Shown here piece after piece: positions 17,855 through 27,319 of a stretch of DNA of 51,034 bases. Source of the DNA: an uncultured Clostridia bacterium (lineage in GTDB: Bacteria > Bacillota > Clostridia > TANB77 > CAG-508). The stretch is taken from NCBI GenBank assembly GCA_947581895.1, contig CANPWE010000006.1, forward strand, positions 1 through 51,034, in the 5' to 3' direction. Made by a program: the position numbers and the translations under genes. The notes beneath the pieces were generated by a model. It was not told where the DNA came from. It ran no database searches and saw only the letters and a program-made list of their open reading frames with translations. Positions within the stretch are counted from its first letter, which is position 1. Each line of letters starts with the position of its first letter.

Positions 17855-18364
17855 ATGACAAAAAAGAAAATATTTATTGTATTTATTATGTTAGCAATGG
17901 TTTTAACATTAGCAGGATGTGGAGGTAAAGATTCAAAAAAATCTGATGAAGAGTTGGAAGATTATTTGGTTCCAATAGATAATTATGTAAAAGGTATAGA
18001 ACAAGGAGATACAAAAAAATTAGCAAATGTATTCCCAGAATTTATGGGTGTAACTGAAGATGATTATCAAGATATCATTGATGATATACAAGATGATTAT
18101 GGAGATGATATAAAGATATCTTATGAAGTAAAAGATAAAGAAAAATATGATAAAGATGAGCTTGAAATTATTCAAAAATATATTGAAAAACTATTTGATG
18201 AAGAATGTGAAGTATCTGAAGGATATGAAGTGGAAATTGAACTAACTATGAAATATGAAGATGAAAGTGATACAGATACTGACACAATGTATGTATACAA
18301 AATTGATGGAGAATGGAAAATGTTATTAATATCTCCAAGTTCAGCTGAATCATATATAGATTAA
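17855..18364 (+). CDS. Acidic lipoprotein paralogous to the zinc-ribbon protein
   Basis: A 169 aa lipoprotein. ATG 17855 has AAAGGAA upstream and gives a clean type II signal peptide: MTKKK, a hydrophobic core and the lipobox LAGC with Cys22. A TTG start at 17798 would lie on the promoter and put 19 extra residues before the signal. The mature domain is very acidic and shares YEVKDKEKYDKDELE, QKYIEKLF and DTMYVYKIDGEWK with the C-terminal domain of the divergent zinc-ribbon protein. Function unknown; probably an extracellular sensing or stress domain present in two membrane contexts. Confidence 0.85.
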   Translation: MTKKKIFIVFIMLAMVLTLAGCGGKDSKKSDEELEDYLVPIDNYVKGIEQGDTKKLANVFPEFMGVTEDDYQDIIDDIQDDYGDDIKISYEVKDKEKYDKDELEIIQKYIEKLFDEECEVSEGYEVEIELTMKYEDESDTDTDTMYVYKIDGEWKMLLISPSSAESYID

Positions 18365-18393
18365 TATGTAGAATGAATATCTAATTTAATATT

Positions 18394-18441
18394 AAAAAAT
18401 AAAATAGATAAAAAATATTTTTGTCTATTTTATTTTTTTAA
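18394..18441 (+). terminator. Terminator after lipoprotein gene
   Basis: An AT-rich stem AAAAAATAAAATAGA (18394-18408) and TCTATTTTATTTTTT (18424-18438) with a continuing T run. Its low GC content makes it weaker than typical, but pairing is near perfect. Confidence 0.7.
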
Positions 18442-18537
18442 TAAGTTTTTTAGTTAATTATTTTAGAAAATTTTGTTATTGACTTTTAAAAAGACAAGAT
18501 ATAAAATTAAAAAATCAAAGTATATATAATATTAATA

Positions 18538-18570
18538 GATTTTTATATATACATATCATATATAAAAATC
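18538..18570. promoter_or_regulatory. 13 bp dyad upstream of the uridine kinase-like gene
   Basis: GATTTTTATATAT (18538-18550) and ATATATAAAAATC (18558-18570) form a perfect inverted repeat with a 7-base spacer, 27 bp before the gene. It may be an operator or a 5' mRNA hairpin; no T run follows. Confidence 0.65.
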
Positions 18571-18596
18571 TAAATATATTACACAAGGAGGATTTT

Positions 18597-20234
18597 ATGC
18601 AAATAAAATATAATGACAATATAATAAATATACAAAATGAAATTACAATAAAAGAATTATTAAAAGATGAAATAAAAAAAAGTAATGCAATTGCTGCAAG
18701 ATTTAATAATGAGGTTAAAAGTCTTAATTATATATTAAAAGAAGATGGGGAATTAAGTTTAATAGATATAAGTAATAAAGATGGAATTCGCGTATATAGA
18801 AAAGGATTATTATTTATAATAGGTATGGCTGTTGAAGAATTATATCCAGAGGCAAAAATGATTGTAAATTATCAATTATCAAACTCATTATTATGTGAAT
18901 TTGATAATATAAATATAACAGATGAAATGATAAAAAACATAAATAAAAAAGTTGCAGAAATAGTTGAAAAAGATTTACCAATTGAAAAAAAATCTATGAC
19001 AAAAGAACAAGCACATGAATTTTATAAAAATAAAGAAACAAGAAAAGGAAGATTACAATTAGAGCTTGATACCAAAAAACAGGTTAGTTTATATTGGTGT
19101 GAAGATTATTTTGATTATTATTATGGAATTTTGCCAATATCAACAGGTATAATGAAATTATATGAAATAATAAAATATCATAGAGGATTTTTAGTTAGAT
19201 ATCCAAGTAAAAAGGAAATTACAAAATTACCAGAGTTTCAAGAAAATAAAAAATTATTAGCAACATTAGATGAATATGATATGTTACATAGGGTATTAAA
19301 TGTACCAACTGTAAAAGAATTAAATGAGATAATAAGACAAGATAAAATTAAAGATTATATTTTATTAGATGAAGCATTACATGAAAAAAAGATAGCTAAT
19401 ATAGCTGATGATATTGTAAAAAATAATAAAATAAAAATGATATTAATAGCAGGACCATCTTCATCAGGAAAAACAACTTTTGCTCAAAGACTTGGTATTC
19501 AATTACGTTTAAATGGAATAAAACCAGTAACAATTTCTGTAGATAATTATTTTGTAGAAAGAACAGAAAATCCAAAAGATGAAAATGGAAATTTTGATTT
19601 TGAGTGTTTAGAAGCAATAGATACAAAATTATTTAATGAACATTTAATAAAATTATTAAATGGTGAAGAAGTTGAAATGCCTACTTTTGATTTTGAACAT
19701 GGTGTAAAAAAATATAATGGAAACAAATTAAAATTAGCAGATGATGAAGTTCTTGTAATAGAAGGGATTCATTGTTTAAATGATAAGTTAACAGCACTAA
19801 TTTCAAATGAGCAAAAATATAAAATATATATTAGTTGTTTAACAGTATTAAATATTGATGATCATAATAGAATTTCTACAACAGATACAAGATTAATTAG
19901 AAGAATAGTAAGAGATAATCAATTTAGAGGTTATAAAGCCTTACATACTCTACAAATGTGGGATTCAGTTGTAGCTGGAGAAGAAAAAAATATTTTTCCA
20001 TATCAAGAACAAGCTGATAGTATGTTTAATTCATCTTTAATATATGAATTAGGAGTATTAAAGGATTTCGCAATTCCTTTATTAAAAGAAATAGATAAAT
20101 CACAACCAGAATATTCTGAAGCAAAAAGACTTTATAGAATGCTTGGTTATTTTGAATCTATTCCAGCTGAATATTTGCCTAGTAATTCGCTTTTAAGAGA
20201 ATTTATTGGTAATAGTATATTTAATGTTCATTAA
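18597..20234 (+). CDS. TGS-domain nucleoside (uridine) kinase-like protein
   Basis: A 545 aa soluble protein. The first 65 or so residues resemble a TGS/ThrRS N-terminal fold (IQNEITIKELLKDE...), followed by a ThrRS-editing-like segment (about 65-200, containing MTKEQAHEFYKN) and a PRK/uridine kinase domain with Walker A AGPSSSGKTTFAQ (about 284-296), SVDNYFVER and VIEGIHCLN. This architecture is a known Firmicutes nucleoside kinase family; uridine/cytidine phosphorylation is inferred from the kinase domain and its in vivo substrate is not certain. ATG 18597 follows CAAGGAGGA. The next gene starts about 50 bp later. Confidence 0.85.
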   Translation: MQIKYNDNIINIQNEITIKELLKDEIKKSNAIAARFNNEVKSLNYILKEDGELSLIDISNKDGIRVYRKGLLFIIGMAVEELYPEAKMIVNYQLSNSLLCEFDNINITDEMIKNINKKVAEIVEKDLPIEKKSMTKEQAHEFYKNKETRKGRLQLELDTKKQVSLYWCEDYFDYYYGILPISTGIMKLYEIIKYHRGFLVRYPSKKEITKLPEFQENKKLLATLDEYDMLHRVLNVPTVKELNEIIRQDKIKDYILLDEALHEKKIANIADDIVKNNKIKMILIAGPSSSGKTTFAQRLGIQLRLNGIKPVTISVDNYFVERTENPKDENGNFDFECLEAIDTKLFNEHLIKLLNGEEVEMPTFDFEHGVKKYNGNKLKLADDEVLVIEGIHCLNDKLTALISNEQKYKIYISCLTVLNIDDHNRISTTDTRLIRRIVRDNQFRGYKALHTLQMWDSVVAGEEKNIFPYQEQADSMFNSSLIYELGVLKDFAIPLLKEIDKSQPEYSEAKRLYRMLGYFESIPAEYLPSNSLLREFIGNSIFNVH

Positions 20235-20277
20235 AATATAATTATGAAATTGAGGATGTAACAAATGCAAGGAAGGA

Positions 20278-20601
20278 ATGATATTAAATATGAATAATAG
20301 TTTATTTACAGAAATAGATGAAAGTTTTGTGTGTGAAAATTGTGGGAGAAAAGTTGAAAAACTAGGATATTCTTGTAGAAATCATTGTCCATATTGTTTA
20401 CATTCTAAACATGTTGATATAAATCCAGGAGATAGACAAGAAAAATGCCATGGAATACTTGAGCCTATAGGATTAGAGATAGATGGTAAAAAAGGTTATG
20501 TGATAATTTTTAAATGTAAAAAATGTGGAAAAATTAGAAAAAATAAAGCTGCAAAAGATGATGATATGGATGAGATTATAAAACTTAGTGCAAAACATTG
20601 A
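20278..20601 (+). CDS. RNHCP-domain zinc-binding protein
   Basis: A protein of about 107 aa with two cysteine pairs of zinc-ribbon type: CENCGRKV (about 19-26) and CRNHCPYCLHSKHVD (about 32-46), the middle stretch giving the RNHCP domain its name, then CKKCGKIRKNKA near the C terminus. Function in this family is not established; nucleic-acid or ribosome association is a guess. Either ATG 20278 or ATG 20290 may be used; the GGAAGGAA at 20271-20278 favours 20290. Confidence 0.85.
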   Translation: MILNMNNSLFTEIDESFVCENCGRKVEKLGYSCRNHCPYCLHSKHVDINPGDRQEKCHGILEPIGLEIDGKKGYVIIFKCKKCGKIRKNKAAKDDDMDEIIKLSAKH

Positions 20602-20688
20602 AAAGTAATTCTTTTTTTGTTGAAATAAAAAAAATTATATGATAATATGTTTTTAAATAAAATTTTAACAAAAGAAAAGAAGGTAAAA

Positions 20689-22089
20689 ATGATAAAAGAT
20701 GATTCTATAAAAATATTAAATTTAATAAAAAATAATGATGGAATTGAAAAAAATCAATTATTAAATCTAGATTTTGAAATTCAAAAAATAATAGATATAA
20801 TTTTAAGTGAATGTAGATGTAGTATAACAGATAAAGATGGAAATTATACACGTTTTGGAAGTAGTACAGATATACATATAATTAGAATTTTGATACAAAT
20901 ATTTTTATCAAATATGAAAGAAATTCCACCAGAAGTTGTTTCAATGGCACTTACAAAAGAAGGTATTATAGGACCATTTAAAAAAATAAGTTTTATAAAA
21001 AAATATGATAAAGAAAATAATCATTATGATATAGAAATGGAAGATATTTTTCCAAATGAATTTAATTTTAATATTATTAATGATAATTTAGAAATAAAAA
21101 AAATGTTTATAAAGGAAATAATAAAACCATATGTTAAAAATATTATTTTCCAAAGTGAAGATTTAATGAGTAAAAGTCCAGTAGGTTCTTATATAAATAA
21201 ACATATAGTTAGATTATTAATACCACCTAAAACAAATGAACAATTTGTTCAGAGGTTAATATCAATTTTAAAAACAGGAATTAATTCAGATGAAAATTTG
21301 ATAGATAATATAGCAAACTATATTTATATAAATGTAATGAATAATAAATTTTTTAAAGAAGAATTGATAGATAGAACTATGAATGCAACTAAGTTACAAG
21401 AACTTGGAAAAGTTTCAATAAGTTTTAGAAGTTTGGTAGAAAACATGTCATATGAGACCTTACAAATGATAGGATTACATAAATTCCCATATGGTGAAAT
21501 TATATCAGTAAAAAATACATTTTATACAATGATTTCTGTTTTAGAAAATTTAAGTAAAAGTTTTGAAGGATTGAATGAAGAAGAAATATTAGACCATATA
21601 GAACAAATTAATAAAAATTATACAAATAAAAAAGAAGTATTATATAGAACAGAAAAAGTTGATTCAAACAAATATGGAACTTCAACTGTATTTGTAGAAT
21701 TACAAGATATTCAAGATTCAATTAAAAATTTATGTAAGATGATAAAAATCTTATTAGAAAAAAAAGATGAAATAGAAATATCTGTATATTTAAAAGAGGT
21801 ACTTAGAATACATTATAGATTTATAAAAATACAACCATTCGAAGGTGCAAATGGTAGAACTATTAGAGCTATAGTTAATATTTTATTGTTATCAAAAGGT
21901 ATGGTTGGGATATTTGAAAAAGAGAAAAGAAAAAATTATATTGAATATATAAATGGAATAAATAAACTAATAAAGGAAAATGAAGATAAATATATAAAAG
22001 GTTTATTTTCAGGTAGTGGTGAATGTTTAGAATTAGAAAATAAATTTTTGGATATAAAAGATATTCCATTTTTGTTGGTAAAAAGTTAA
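20689..22089 (+). CDS. Fic-family protein with degenerate active site
   Basis: A soluble protein of 466 aa from ATG 20689, which has AGAAGGT upstream; ATG 20647 in the same frame has no such site. The C-terminal third holds a Fic-like core: H.RFIKIQPFEGANGRTIRAIV at about residues 374-393. In active Fic AMPylases the motif is HPFx(D/E)GNGRxxR; here the catalytic His is Gln (IQPF) and the first Gly of GNGR is Ala, while NGR..R is kept. The fold is thus likely, but AMP transfer is doubtful. The N-terminal 350 aa are helical and unrecognised. Followed by a good terminator. Confidence 0.75.
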   Translation: MIKDDSIKILNLIKNNDGIEKNQLLNLDFEIQKIIDIILSECRCSITDKDGNYTRFGSSTDIHIIRILIQIFLSNMKEIPPEVVSMALTKEGIIGPFKKISFIKKYDKENNHYDIEMEDIFPNEFNFNIINDNLEIKKMFIKEIIKPYVKNIIFQSEDLMSKSPVGSYINKHIVRLLIPPKTNEQFVQRLISILKTGINSDENLIDNIANYIYINVMNNKFFKEELIDRTMNATKLQELGKVSISFRSLVENMSYETLQMIGLHKFPYGEIISVKNTFYTMISVLENLSKSFEGLNEEEILDHIEQINKNYTNKKEVLYRTEKVDSNKYGTSTVFVELQDIQDSIKNLCKMIKILLEKKDEIEISVYLKEVLRIHYRFIKIQPFEGANGRTIRAIVNILLLSKGMVGIFEKEKRKNYIEYINGINKLIKENEDKYIKGLFSGSGECLELENKFLDIKDIPFLLVKS

Positions 22090-22125
22090 AAATTATTTTT
22101 TGTATAAAAAATTATTAAATAAAAT

Positions 22126-22161
22126 AAAAATCTGATTTCTATATGGAAATCAGATTTTTTT
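22126..22161 (+). terminator. Terminator after Fic-like gene
   Basis: AAAAATCTGATTTC (22126-22139), 6-base loop, GAAATCAGATTTTT (22146-22159) with a T run. It separates the housekeeping block from the polysaccharide locus. Confidence 0.92.
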
Positions 22162-22252
22162 GTAAGAATTATAATTTCTGAACAAAATTATAATATATAT
22201 GTAAGTTTTTAGTATTTAACTGTAAAAAAATGAAAAAATTTACCTAAATATG

Positions 22253-22281
22253 TTGAAATAAATTATATTATATTATAAAAT
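22253..22281 (+). promoter_or_regulatory. Probable promoter of the polysaccharide locus
   Basis: TTGAAA at 22253-22258, 17 bp spacer, TAAAAT at 22276-22281, 50 bp ahead of the first polysaccharide gene. The region is AT-rich, so alternatives cannot be excluded. Confidence 0.5.
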
Positions 22282-22330
22282 TACAACAAACGTGTTAGAG
22301 CTAAACAAGATTTAGGAGGATATTTATAAC

Positions 22331-23029
22331 ATGAATTTAACTAGTGATACGATAAATAAACAGCTTATAGTTGTAGAAAAAATAGATGAGTGTGTAGAAA
22401 GAAGTAAAATAAAAGTTTATGATTTTATAAAAAGAACAATTGATATTTTAATAGGATTAATAGGGTGTTGCCTATTGGTACCTGTAACAATATTTGTAAA
22501 AATTTTAAACATTATTAATAAAGAAGAAGGAAGTCTTTTTTATCATCAAACAAGAATAGGAAAAAATGGTAAAGAATTTAAATTATATAAATATAGAACC
22601 ATGGTTAAAAATGCAGATGATATATTAAAGAAAATCATGGAAGAAGATGAATACTTACGTAATGAATATTTGATTAATAAAAAAATGAGACACGACCCTA
22701 GAATAACTAAAACAGGAAAATTCTTAAGAAGAACAAGTATTGATGAATTTCCACAATTTATAAACATATTAAAAGGAGATATGAGTTTAATTGGTAATAG
22801 ACCATATTTACCAAGAGAAAAATATGATATGGGTTTATATTATAATTCTATTGTCAAAACAAAACCAGGACTTACTGGTTTATGGCAAACAAGTGGAAGA
22901 AGTACAGTTTCTTTTAAAAGAAGATTAGAAATTGAAAAAAGATATAGTGAAGAATATAGTTTCGAAATGGATTTAAGAATTTTATTAAATACAGTTAAAG
23001 AAGTTATTGAAGGAAAAGGTGCAATTTAA
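22331..23029 (+). CDS. Undecaprenyl-phosphate sugar phosphotransferase (WbaP/PglC-like)
   Basis: A 232 aa bacterial sugar transferase that would load the first sugar-1-phosphate on undecaprenyl phosphate. One membrane segment (about 37-57) is followed by the catalytic domain with SLFYHQTRIGKNGK.F.LYKYRTM, DPRITKTGKFLRRTSIDEFPQ, LKGDMSLIGNRP and PGLTGLWQ, all hallmarks of the family. TTTAGGAGGA precedes ATG 22331. It opens the polysaccharide locus; a second initiating enzyme of a different family occurs at 46.3 kb. Confidence 0.92.
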   Translation: MNLTSDTINKQLIVVEKIDECVERSKIKVYDFIKRTIDILIGLIGCCLLVPVTIFVKILNIINKEEGSLFYHQTRIGKNGKEFKLYKYRTMVKNADDILKKIMEEDEYLRNEYLINKKMRHDPRITKTGKFLRRTSIDEFPQFINILKGDMSLIGNRPYLPREKYDMGLYYNSIVKTKPGLTGLWQTSGRSTVSFKRRLEIEKRYSEEYSFEMDLRILLNTVKEVIEGKGAI

Positions 23030-23064
23030 TATACCAAAGAGTTATCTAGATAGGAGTTTCAAAG

Positions 23065-23853
23065 ATGAAGGATATAAAAGTGCTTGTAGCAACACACAAA
23101 AAATATAAAATGCCAAGTGATAAACTATACTTACCAATACATGTAGGAAGAGAAAATAAAGAATACTTGGGTTATCAAGGTGATAATGAAGGAGAAAATA
23201 TTTCAGATAAAAATTTAAAGTATAGTGAGTTAACAGGATTATATTGGGCGTGGAAAAATTTAAAGGCTGATTATATAGGATTAGTTCATTATAGAAGATA
23301 TTTTTCTCTTGCTAAGAGATTACCAAAAAATCCAGAAGAAAAAATTAAAAATGTTTTAACATTAGAACAGGCAGATAAAATTTTAGAAAATGTAGATATT
23401 ATATTACCTAAAAAAAGGAAATATTACATAGAAAGTCTTTATTCACACTATAAGCATACTTTACATATTGAGCCATTAGATGAAACACGTAAAATAATAG
23501 AAGAAAAATATCCGAAATACATAGAAGAAATGGATAAATTATATAAAAGAACATCTTCTCATATGTTTAATATGTTTATAATGAAAAAAGAAATACTTAA
23601 TAATTATTGTGAATGGCTATTTGATATTTTATTTGAGTTAGAAAAAAGAATTGATGTCTCAAAATATGACTCATTTCATGCTAGATTTTTTGGAAGAATA
23701 TCTGAGCTTTTATTAGATGTATGGATTAATACAAATGGGTTGAAGTATGAGGAAGTTAGAGTTATTGATATTGAAAATGTTAATTGGATAAAAAAAGGAT
23801 GGTCTTTTATTAATGCAAAATTTATAGGAAAAAAATATGAGAAAAGTTTTTAA
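23065..23853 (+). CDS. DUF4422 glycosyltransferase-like protein
   Basis: A 262 aa cytosolic protein with the DUF4422 pattern: VATHKKYKMPSD at the start, then GLYWAWKNLKADYIGLVHYRRYF (about 53-75, given here in part) and a central HMFNMFIMKKE. The family is found in capsule and LPS clusters and is treated as glycosyltransferase-like. Acceptor and donor sugars cannot be told from sequence. A TAGGAG site precedes ATG 23065. Confidence 0.85.
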   Translation: MKDIKVLVATHKKYKMPSDKLYLPIHVGRENKEYLGYQGDNEGENISDKNLKYSELTGLYWAWKNLKADYIGLVHYRRYFSLAKRLPKNPEEKIKNVLTLEQADKILENVDIILPKKRKYYIESLYSHYKHTLHIEPLDETRKIIEEKYPKYIEEMDKLYKRTSSHMFNMFIMKKEILNNYCEWLFDILFELEKRIDVSKYDSFHARFFGRISELLLDVWINTNGLKYEEVRVIDIENVNWIKKGWSFINAKFIGKKYEKSF

Positions 23854-23879
23854 ATATTTAAAGTACAGGAGTGAATTAT

Positions 23880-24875
23880 ATGGATGAGTTAGTGTCAATT
23901 ATTGTACCAGTATATAATGTTGAAAAATATTTGAGTGATTGTATTAATAGTATAATAAATCAAACATATAAAAATATAGAAATTATATTAATTGATGATG
24001 GATCAAATGACACATCTCCAAATATATGTGATCAATATGAGAAAAAAGACAATAGAATTAGAGTAATACACAAACAAAATGAAGGAGTAAGTATAGCAAG
24101 AAATGTAGGACTAAAAAATGCAATTGGAGATTGGATTGCATTTGTGGATTCTGATGATTGGTTAGAACTAAATTATTTAGAAGAGTTAGTTGCAGTAGCT
24201 AAAAAAAACAATGCAGATGTAGTTTTATGTGGATACAATCGCATCATTCAATCAAAAAAAGAAATAATTAATAATTCAGGAAAAGTTATTATTAATAATT
24301 CAAGAGAATATCTGATAAATACTTTGAATCCACAAACTGGATATGGTTTTGGTCCTATGAAATTATATAAGAAAGAAATTATAAAAGATATTACTTTTGA
24401 TTCATCTTTAAAAGTTGCAGAAGATGCGTTGTTTAATGCAAAGATTGCCACTAATATAAGTAAATCATGTTATTTAGAAAAAAGTTTATATAATTATAGA
24501 ATGAATAGTAATTCGGCTGTAAAAAAATATGATAAGAATTATGCAAATAAATATTTGAAGTCAATGAAAACTAATAAGAAATATTTATTAGAAAAGTATA
24601 ATGCAGATACAGAGATATACCAAAATTATTGCAATTTTGTAGCATTTCATATATTACTTATAGCCGTAAATTTTTGTTATAACAGTAACAATAAAAATCA
24701 AAGAGAAACTTTAAAAGAAGTATGTAATTATCCTGAATTTAAGGAATGTATAATGAAGAGTAATTATAATAATATGTCAATAACAAGAAAAATAACTCTA
24801 TTTACAATAAAACATAAGTTATATTGTTTTACAGGATTAATTTGCAAAATCAGAAATAAACAAAATAATGGTTGA
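23880..24875 (+). CDS. Family 2 glycosyltransferase
   Basis: A 331 aa GT-A enzyme starting at ATG 23880 (CAGGAG upstream; a GTG at 23871 overlaps that site). Motifs: SIIVPVYNVEKYL, IILIDDGSNDTS, NEGVSIARNVGL and the metal-binding FVDSDDW (about 84-90). The C-terminal 120 aa are variable and basic. It resembles capsule GT2 enzymes and the second GT2 at 27.3 kb. The donor sugar is unknown. Confidence 0.92.
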   Translation: MDELVSIIVPVYNVEKYLSDCINSIINQTYKNIEIILIDDGSNDTSPNICDQYEKKDNRIRVIHKQNEGVSIARNVGLKNAIGDWIAFVDSDDWLELNYLEELVAVAKKNNADVVLCGYNRIIQSKKEIINNSGKVIINNSREYLINTLNPQTGYGFGPMKLYKKEIIKDITFDSSLKVAEDALFNAKIATNISKSCYLEKSLYNYRMNSNSAVKKYDKNYANKYLKSMKTNKKYLLEKYNADTEIYQNYCNFVAFHILLIAVNFCYNSNNKNQRETLKEVCNYPEFKECIMKSNYNNMSITRKITLFTIKHKLYCFTGLICKIRNKQNNG

Positions 24876-24889
24876 AAGGAAAAAGTAAT

Positions 24890-27286
24890 ATGTATATAAC
24901 AATAATTTTATTATTAATAGTATTAATATCATTTATCATTCATGAAAAAAGTCTATCAAATCCTTCAGTGATTTTTAGTGCAATATGGGTAATTTCTTTA
25001 GTTCTTTCATCATTAGGTTTATTTGGAATGATAGAAATAACCACAAAAGCGAAATTCTTGCTTGGCATGGGGGTTATATCTTTTATTATAGGAACTATTT
25101 TAATATATTTATATTATGTGAAGAAAAATAATACAAAAAAGGAAGAAGTAGAAGGTACATGTTATCAAGAAGAAATAAATTTTAAGTTTGTAAATGTAAT
25201 TTTATTAATAGGAATTATATTTATAATCCCTGTTGCAATAAAAGTTACATGGCTTTTATTTAATGGAGTTGATTATAGTAATATAAGGTCAATGTATTAT
25301 TCATATGGAAGTATAGAGCCATTAATTAAAAATGAAACTTTTTTTACTATATTTGACTGGTCTTTAGCTATTATATTGTCAAGTACTACTTCAATTATAA
25401 TTACAGGTATAAGTAATAAAAAGTTAAATAAATTGTCATTAATACAATTAGCTGTTTTAACGATTTTATATATTTATACTACAGCAGGAAGAAGTCAATT
25501 ATTTATAATAGTTATTGAAATAGTGTTAATTTATTTAATTAATCCTAAGATGATTAATAAGAAAATTGTAAGTAATGTAAAAAAAATAGTGATAAGTTTG
25601 ATGGTAATTGTTGCTATAATGACAATTGCACGAAGCACTTCTAAAGGTGGGATTGTTAGACAAGCATATTCTTATTTAAGTTTACCTGAACCATATTTTT
25701 CAGAGCTAGTAAAATATGTAGACAATGAAGAAATTCATACAAATGGAATAGCTACCTTCTATGGACCATATTTATTGGTACAAAAAACTATTAAAGGGTT
25801 AATAAATTATAAGCTACCATTGGCAAATTATTATGCTAATATAATTAATAAACCACAAAATTATTGGATTAATGTATATAAAGATTCTAAAGATTGCTAT
25901 AATGCATATGGTACAATGTTTTATTATTTCTATTTAGATTTTGGATTTTTAGGTGTAATTTTTATAAGTATGCTATATGGTATATTAATGGAAAAAGTGT
26001 ATATAAATGCAAAGTACAAAAAGGGAATTTATAGACAAGTAGCTTATTTATTATTAATAAGTGGATTATGTACAAGTTTTATAAGATGGCAATTTGCGAG
26101 CCCAACTATTTTGATATCTTTAGTATTGACCAAATTATTTATAAAAAAGCAAAAAAATATAAAAGAGAATGCTAAAACGAATAAAATATTGGTATTTGGA
26201 ATAACTGATAATCCAGGTGGAATTGAAACCGTAATAATGAACTATTATAGACAGATAGATAAAAATAAAATACAGTTTGATTTTTTATGTAATACTCAAG
26301 AAGTAGCTTATGAAGATGAACTAAAACAGACAGGGGCAAGTATATATAAGATAACTCCTAGAAGTAAAAATAAAATTAAATATACTAAGGATATGAAAAA
26401 GTTTTTTAGTCAAAAATCATGTGAATATTCTGCTATTTGGGTAAATGTTTGCAGTTTAGCTAATATAGATTATTTAAAATATGCAAAAAAATATGGTATA
26501 CCAAAAAGAATTATACATTGTCATAATTCACAAAATATGGACTCTAAGCTAAGAGGTATGTTACACCTTATTAATAAACAATTTATTGATATTTATGCAA
26601 CAAATTTTTGGACGTGTTCTAATGATTCAAATAAATGGTTTTATCCTAAAAGATTAATTAATAAGAATAAAATAAAAATAATAAAAAATGCAATAGATGT
26701 ATCAGATTATAAATTTGATAAGGATGTAAGAGATAAATATAGAAAAATGTTAGATTTAGAAAATAAACTGGTAATTGGTAATGTTGGAAGACTACATTTT
26801 CAGAAAAATCAAACTTTTTTGATTGATATTTTTTATGAAATATCAAAAGAAGAGAAAAATTCGATTTTATTATTGATAGGTCAAGGAGAAGATGAACAAA
26901 GCCTAAAAAATAAAATTAAAGAACTTGATTTAGAGGAAAAAGTTAAAATTTTAGGTTCAAGAAATGATGTATCAAAAATTCTTCAAGCAATGGATATTTT
27001 TGTATTTCCTTCTATATTTGAGGGATGGGGAATAGCTCTTATTGAAGCTCAGGCCGCAGGATTAAAAGCATTTGCTTCGAGTAATGTAATTCCATATGAA
27101 ACAAAAATGAGTGATAATTTTGAGTTTATCTCATTAAATGAAAGTGCAAAAGAATGGGCAAAAAAGATTATTGAGAATAAAAATTATGATAGGGTAGAAA
27201 ATATGACACAGTGTATAAAGCAAATACAAGAAAAAGGATATGATGTAAAAATAGAAGCTAGAAAATTTCAATCTTTTTTTGAATAA
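24890..27286 (+). CDS. Wzy-like polysaccharide polymerase fused to a GT4 glycosyltransferase
   Basis: A protein of 798 aa with two parts. Residues 1 to about 425 are a membrane domain with many hydrophobic segments and a large extracytoplasmic loop (around 270-350), with YTTAGRSQLFI and an aromatic YFYLDFGFLG segment, as in O-antigen/oligosaccharide repeat-unit polymerases. From about 430 a cytosolic GT-B protein begins (KILVFGITDNPGGIETVIMNY), with IIHCHNSQ, VGRLHFQKNQ, LLLIGQGEDE and VFPSIFEGWGIALIEAQAAG of family 4. The junction is a lysine-rich linker. Both parts look intact. ATG 24890 has GAAAGG upstream. Fusion of polymerase and glycosyltransferase is unusual. Confidence 0.85.
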   Translation: MYITIILLLIVLISFIIHEKSLSNPSVIFSAIWVISLVLSSLGLFGMIEITTKAKFLLGMGVISFIIGTILIYLYYVKKNNTKKEEVEGTCYQEEINFKFVNVILLIGIIFIIPVAIKVTWLLFNGVDYSNIRSMYYSYGSIEPLIKNETFFTIFDWSLAIILSSTTSIIITGISNKKLNKLSLIQLAVLTILYIYTTAGRSQLFIIVIEIVLIYLINPKMINKKIVSNVKKIVISLMVIVAIMTIARSTSKGGIVRQAYSYLSLPEPYFSELVKYVDNEEIHTNGIATFYGPYLLVQKTIKGLINYKLPLANYYANIINKPQNYWINVYKDSKDCYNAYGTMFYYFYLDFGFLGVIFISMLYGILMEKVYINAKYKKGIYRQVAYLLLISGLCTSFIRWQFASPTILISLVLTKLFIKKQKNIKENAKTNKILVFGITDNPGGIETVIMNYYRQIDKNKIQFDFLCNTQEVAYEDELKQTGASIYKITPRSKNKIKYTKDMKKFFSQKSCEYSAIWVNVCSLANIDYLKYAKKYGIPKRIIHCHNSQNMDSKLRGMLHLINKQFIDIYATNFWTCSNDSNKWFYPKRLINKNKIKIIKNAIDVSDYKFDKDVRDKYRKMLDLENKLVIGNVGRLHFQKNQTFLIDIFYEISKEEKNSILLLIGQGEDEQSLKNKIKELDLEEKVKILGSRNDVSKILQAMDIFVFPSIFEGWGIALIEAQAAGLKAFASSNVIPYETKMSDNFEFISLNESAKEWAKKIIENKNYDRVENMTQCIKQIQEKGYDVKIEARKFQSFFE

Positions 27287-27319
27287 TTGAGAAACATGAA
27301 GTGGAAAGGTAAATTATTT

